Below are positions 61,001 to 64,000 of a stretch of 64,000 nucleotides of DNA, piece after piece. The position numbers and the translations under genes were made by a program. Source of the stretch: Silvibacterium acidisoli (GTDB taxonomy: Bacteria; Acidobacteriota; Terriglobia; Terriglobales; Acidobacteriaceae); assembly GCA_022870745.1 (NCBI GenBank), contig CP085323.1, positions 186,001 to 250,000 on the forward strand. Direction: 5' to 3'. How positions within the stretch are numbered: position 1 is the first letter of the stretch; every line of letters begins with the position of its first letter. The notes under the pieces were generated by a model. It was not told where the DNA came from and made no database searches. It saw only the letters and a list, made by a program, of their open reading frames with translations.

Positions 61001-62840
61001 CAATGCCTTCCACCAGGTCGCGCTTCTGGCGATTGGACTCCAGCAGCCGCGTGAATTCAGGAACTCCGGGGTTCTGCCGAACCGCCTCTTCCAGCATCTC
61101 CACGCGCTTGCTTAGATCCGATTCACATTCGACGCCTTCCTCTGTGTCTAGCAGGCGCAGCGAGACTGCCCTCCGTCGACGCTGTTCCACATCGAACTTG
61201 AGAGCCTTGAACAGCGTGTGCTGAGGCATGCGCGCAAGAAAGCTGTCGCAGAGCTGAGTGGCCTGCCCGAAGTCTTCGCGCTCAAGCGCCTGCTTCGCCT
61301 CTGCGTAGCTCGCTGCAACCGCCTCATGCTCCGCGTGCAGCTTGTTGTAGAAACTTTCGTAGGTGGCAAGCTGCGCAGGTTTGCTGGTATCGGGAGCCTT
61401 CTTCTCAAGCTCCAGCACCATCCGCATGTTGCTCAGAGCGGCAGTGATCTCATTGTGGGCCTCTGCCTCGAGTGCCGCGGCATAGGCTGCCTGCTTCTGC
61501 TCGCGCAGCCGCTGCACTTCCTGCTCGCGCCTCTCGATGCGCGACAGCAGATCAAGCGCACGCTCCTCGCCTGTCTGCGCCTCCAGCACCCGCTGAGCTG
61601 CCTGCCTCGCATGTGAGAAGGAGAGTTTTTCGAGATGCTGCTGCCCGAGCTTAACCCATTCCACAATATCCGCTTCGGTGCGGCTCGTTTCGATCTCGTG
61701 GCGCAACACAAGCGCTTCGATATGGTGCGATTCAAGCTCCAGCACCTCGCTCACCCTCTGCAGAGCAAGCCGGTACTCTCCGTCCTGCTTGCGTGAGCGC
61801 GCACTCTCCATCAGCTGCTCGATCGTCTGCTGCTTCACGGCGGCCTTCACCCGCGTATCGAGCGAGAGCAAACCATCGACGAGATATCCCTCCGAGAGCA
61901 GCTCGTCCGTAAGTTCCCGCGCATACTGCAGATTGCCGTCTTCGAACTCGGCAGATGCCTTCGCCAGCCGCGGCTCGAAGCGGCTTGGCTCAAAGACCGT
62001 AAACAGCGAATCATATTGGGCGCGGCGAAGAGCGTCGCTGAACTCGCGCATCGTGGCAAATCGATGCGAAGGATTCTTCGCCATCGCCTTACAGACCACC
62101 TGGCTGACAGCCTCGCTCACGTCCTTGTTCACCGAACTCGGCGGCGCTGGATGATGCGAGCGGATTGCCTCCGCAACTCCGTCTTCGCTCGATCCGAAGA
62201 AGGGCTGTTTGCGCGTCAGCATCTCGTAGCACACCACCCCGAGCGAAAAGACGTCCGAAGAGCGCGTCAGCCCCTTCATCGCCAACTGCTCGGGAGACAT
62301 GTACAGCAACGTGCCCTTGCGGCCGGTCGTGAGGCTCAGGTCAAGACGATGCGCAACGCCGAAGTCAAGTAACTTGACCGAGTCATCCTCCAGGACAAAG
62401 AGGTTGCTCGGCTTGATGTCACGATGCAGTAATCCCGCATCGTGCGCCGCCTGCAGCCCGCGGCTTGCCTGCGTAATGATGTCGAGGCATCGCTCTGTCG
62501 GTAGAGGTTGGGAGTGCGAGCGGATCAGCGCGGAGAGCGTTTTGCCGCGCAACAGCGGCATGACTATATAAGGTGTACGTACCGACCCGTCTTCGAGCGT
62601 TCCCTTGTCACGAATTTCGACGATGTTCGGATGCGTCAGCGCCGCCTGCTTCTCGCATTCCTCGTAGAAAAGGCGCAGTGCATTGGGATCATGCACATCG
62701 AGCAGCAGCTTCATCGCCACGTCGGTTTCGAGTGCCGTATCAAAAGCGCGCCAGACGGCGCCCATTCCGCCCTCGCCCAGCTTTTCTTTCAACTCGTAGC
62801 GCCGTTTTGTCTTCTTTGCAACAGCTTCTGCGAAAAACAT
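58050..62840 (-). CDS. Giant transmembrane Ser/Thr protein kinase of the type VI island (PpkA-like)
   Basis: 1596 residues. An active-looking kinase domain occupies residues 15-280: LGEGGMGAVW (Gly loop), AMK lysine 44, HRDIKPSN at 139-146, DFG at 159-161, MSPEQL. A 650-residue helical, TPR-like/coiled region follows, then one membrane helix near 950-970 (LWGACIALLAILGVWVVN). The ectodomain has several PEGA-type sandwiches (PSGTMIRQDGKLLG, GYVSRSVPVDLAAGQ) and a terminal laminin-G-like domain (GWEAGQWTLNAKA). It should phosphorylate threonines read by the two FHA proteins and so govern firing. Upstream of vgrG by 24 bp. Confidence 0.88.
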   Translation of the reverse strand: MFFAEAVAKKTKRRYELKEKLGEGGMGAVWRAFDTALETDVAMKLLLDVHDPNALRLFYEECEKQAALTHPNIVEIRDKGTLEDGSVRTPYIVMPLLRGKTLSALIRSHSQPLPTERCLDIITQASRGLQAAHDAGLLHRDIKPSNLFVLEDDSVKLLDFGVAHRLDLSLTTGRKGTLLYMSPEQLAMKGLTRSSDVFSLGVVCYEMLTRKQPFFGSSEDGVAEAIRSHHPAPPSSVNKDVSEAVSQVVCKAMAKNPSHRFATMREFSDALRRAQYDSLFTVFEPSRFEPRLAKASAEFEDGNLQYARELTDELLSEGYLVDGLLSLDTRVKAAVKQQTIEQLMESARSRKQDGEYRLALQRVSEVLELESHHIEALVLRHEIETSRTEADIVEWVKLGQQHLEKLSFSHARQAAQRVLEAQTGEERALDLLSRIERREQEVQRLREQKQAAYAAALEAEAHNEITAALSNMRMVLELEKKAPDTSKPAQLATYESFYNKLHAEHEAVAASYAEAKQALEREDFGQATQLCDSFLARMPQHTLFKALKFDVEQRRRRAVSLRLLDTEEGVECESDLSKRVEMLEEAVRQNPGVPEFTRLLESNRQKRDLVEGIVSRARELEARELYGEALAQWETLETIHPALPRLQFEIQNVRLRRQLSERMEQKSRWLADINGAAERGELDEGLRLLEQALDSMPDDSELLELRPYLRQQRELAGKAERLLADGRRATERGDFERGLERFRAAYDLGSKVKRARSELVEGLLAAARASQDRPRQACAYLEEILTLEPGNHAASGFMRFLEEQEEHTETDAILADARQLRTARDLAGATDVLKKALTRYPQSVRLKQFLREVDVSRTERRGRDLDVLRRKRLEADSISDKEQLYAAAASAEQIAGRYQEDEEFQSESKMVKARLQTIVDVQPVLPAVVPPALPPAKAAPHAVPPAPARRSTFVLWGACIALLAILGVWVVNRKPSTRQSEAPPKPVTPSLVPVTITAEPSGTMIRQDGKLLGVANPTLQLSLPAGDTRLDAELPGYVPQSQQAQLGVGTAAKLEFKLVPAAEVLEVTGRGEMRLDDEKAVAVRNAGTSIGLSTGAHTLTWKNEDGSSVRLQAQVDPDAAATLSGWGNVASAVAVSTLNGRAEVYGAKGSPVLVDGKFSGKLGSDAFAVDLPYGQHSIYAGTREKGTVAHVDSEPGRQLLIAFRSSGNPASLTATSEVDGVDVKLMRGTKVVQQGVIAGGSLDMSDIPAGKYVLVATSAGIDTPFSQPVDLKPQEQLKLALPFHKTLGTIRAHAPAGTQITLDGAAAGQTGSDGTLVIGKIALGSHSVAAQVGKQSLHQDVVIDDKNAATTRDISLEPAAPVNGMLILQVTPSDAQVSVFNSNNQKLAVSGNRLEAAAGKYRIEASAFGYVSRSVPVDLAAGQTQPANIALAPANPPAGGPTMNGWEAGQWTLNAKAHTLTHTATDIGFYETKPEIGTYLFSGVLSHALLLGWQKVQWVAGYRDAENYLLFTLSRDSLSMTSVIAGKKTQGEQFEVHGKGPYQVMTRVGADEISVWLRDGDRWKLVHSWIGLKQDLNNGGFGFKDSVTLNGFSYSR

Positions 62841-63154
62841 ACGGGTGTGGGGTCGCTCGTATTGGCTTCAGCCTGCACCGGCGGCCTTTGCGGTTGATTA
62901 TGCAAAGGCCGTGGCTTTGCAAGAAGCATACCGATTTAAAGGCATGGCGCTTTGCCAAAACCGGCCTTGAATTTATCTGAAATGACTATTTGCGCAGCGG
63001 CTTTCAAGCGGGAACGCAAGAAGCAATCGATGCTGTCAATGAAGGCGCCGATGAACTTTGGAATCCTGCAAGGCTGAGTGATCCTGCCATTTCACCCATG
63101 AAGATCACACGAGGATAGACTTTGCAGGTGCATCCGATCGACACAACAAAGAAA
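62841..63154. other. Intergenic region upstream of the kinase gene
   Basis: 314 bases without a believable gene. It contains an inverted repeat close to the kinase start (listed separately). The rest shows no recognisable RNA or repeat. Confidence 0.5.
62883..62912. promoter_or_regulatory. Perfect inverted repeat upstream of the kinase gene, possible operator
   Basis: CGGCCTTTGC and its exact complement (62883-62892, 62903-62912) flank a 10-base loop. On the minus strand the loop and one stem edge contain CATAAT (62903-62898), a good -10 match about 58 bases before the ATG. A regulator bound here would cover the promoter of the spike block. Confidence 0.45.
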
Positions 63155-64000
63155 CTAGCGGCCGCGCCTCTTGCACAATTCCGCATTCATTTCCGCGCCG
63201 ATCAGGATGGCGATCGCCGTCAGATAACACCACAGCATCAAGCTGATGATCGCGCCCATCGATCCGTACGTGACGTTGTAGTTCGACAAGTGGCCCAGGT
63301 AGAAACTGAGGCCCGCCGACCCCAGAAACCATATCCCAATCGCGAACGATGCCCCCGGCAGCGTCGAGAGAAAGCTGTGGCGCACGTTCGGGCCTAGAAA
63401 GTAGACAATCTCCAGCGCAGCCACAAATGTGACGACCGTGATCGAAACACGCAGAACCGGCCAGAAATGCTCCAGCTGCGCCGGGATGGGAAAAAGCACA
63501 GTCATGAAGTGCCCGACCCTCGGCCCGGCGATCAGCGCCAGAAGTGAGAGCACCACCAGCCCACCGCTGGTGAAGGTAAGAAGCAAGGCCCGTAGCCGGT
63601 CACTCCACCAGGAGCGTGAGATTTCCACGTCATAGGCAATGTTGAGCGATTCGATCAGCGATGAAAATCCACCCGAGGCCGACCACAGATACCCGAGAAT
63701 GCCAAAGGAAAGCAGCTTGCCACGGCCAGGCTTGAGGATGCTCGTCAGCATGGTCTGCACAAAGCTCATCGAATCCGTTGGCACCAGTTCAGCCATCAGG
63801 TCGAGCAACTGGTCGAAGAGATTCGGAATCGGCAGATACTGCAGCAGAGACGAGAAGATCAGCAGCAGCGGAATCAGCGACATCATAAAGTAGAAAGCCA
63901 CCGCCGCCGCGTTGGTGAAGATGCGGGTACGCCAGAGCTCGTTATACATGAGCACGGAAAATTCCCACACCGCTCGCCACCACTGAAGGCGTCTCCGTCG
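63155..64000 (-). CDS. YihY/virulence-factor BrkB family membrane protein, 5' end beyond window
   Basis: At least 281 residues. The frame stays open to the window edge (RRRRLQWWRAVWEF), so the true start is probably outside. Six membrane helices with YihY signatures: TNAAAVAFYFMMSLIPLLL, LWSASGGFSSLIESLN, FLGPNVRHSFLSTLPGA, and NYNVTYGSMGAIISLMLWCY. It is an inner-membrane protein; the family was once mislabelled ribonuclease BN and has been linked to transport and membrane remodelling. It ends in GAEMNAELCKRRGR. No clear link to the type VI island is visible. Confidence 0.9.
   Translation of the reverse strand, partial: RRRRLQWWRAVWEFSVLMYNELWRTRIFTNAAAVAFYFMMSLIPLLLIFSSLLQYLPIPNLFDQLLDLMAELVPTDSMSFVQTMLTSILKPGRGKLLSFGILGYLWSASGGFSSLIESLNIAYDVEISRSWWSDRLRALLLTFTSGGLVVLSLLALIAGPRVGHFMTVLFPIPAQLEHFWPVLRVSITVVTFVAALEIVYFLGPNVRHSFLSTLPGASFAIGIWFLGSAGLSFYLGHLSNYNVTYGSMGAIISLMLWCYLTAIAILIGAEMNAELCKRRGR

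Overview
The window looks like the chromosome of an acidobacterium, probably family Acidobacteriaceae. The pointers are family-level signals read by eye: Oar-like TonB-dependent receptors of 1000-1200 residues with an N-terminal carboxypeptidase-regulatory-like domain, an ADOP-type permease paired with a PadR regulator, DUF1080 sugar-hydrolase-like proteins, and GC-rich coding sequence with many GTG/TTG starts. No rRNA, tRNA, CRISPR array or insertion sequence was seen.

1-33 kb is ordinary gene content. It holds two divergent TPR proteins, a large TonB receptor, small transporters, an aminotransferase, coaD, recA and a double-length ThyX-like protein. These are followed by DUF2071 and SMR proteins, an esterase, a DUF1080 protein, fabG, a membrane pseudokinase with a SPOR domain and a GH20 hexosaminidase. 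Next is a possible phytate locus (histidine acid phosphatase, TonB receptor, divergent two-component system), then DUF302, ADOP/PadR and AraC genes. A 67-bp imperfect repeat flanks one orphan gene near 16 kb.

33-63 kb is a single contractile-injection (type VI secretion) island of about 22 genes in three blocks. Block 1 (minus, 47.4 to 33.1 kb) is a tightly overlapping operon: membrane FHA protein, VWA protein, TssB, TssC, Hcp, TssE, TssF, TssG, TssK, ClpV, and a second FHA protein with sugar-binding-like ectodomains. Block 2 (plus, 47.6-50.8 kb) is a ubiquitin-like conjugation operon: E1-like adenylating enzyme, membrane protein with two RING-like zinc clusters, 86-residue ubiquitin-like protein ending in glycine, E2 with the HPN motif and catalytic cysteine, and a metallophosphoesterase. 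Block 3 (minus, 62.8 to 50.8 kb) holds a 1596-residue transmembrane Ser/Thr kinase, VgrG, a separate 1090-residue spike protein made of about 110 octapeptide repeats, two related unknown proteins and a membrane protein. TssJ, TssL, TssM and TssA were not recognised.

My reading is that the sheath, tube, baseplate and spike genes form a contractile machine. Phosphorylation (kinase plus two FHA proteins) probably controls it, and a eukaryote-like E1/E2/RING/Ubl cassette is physically embedded in it. That embedded cassette is the most unusual feature of the window. A partial YihY-family membrane protein closes the right edge.
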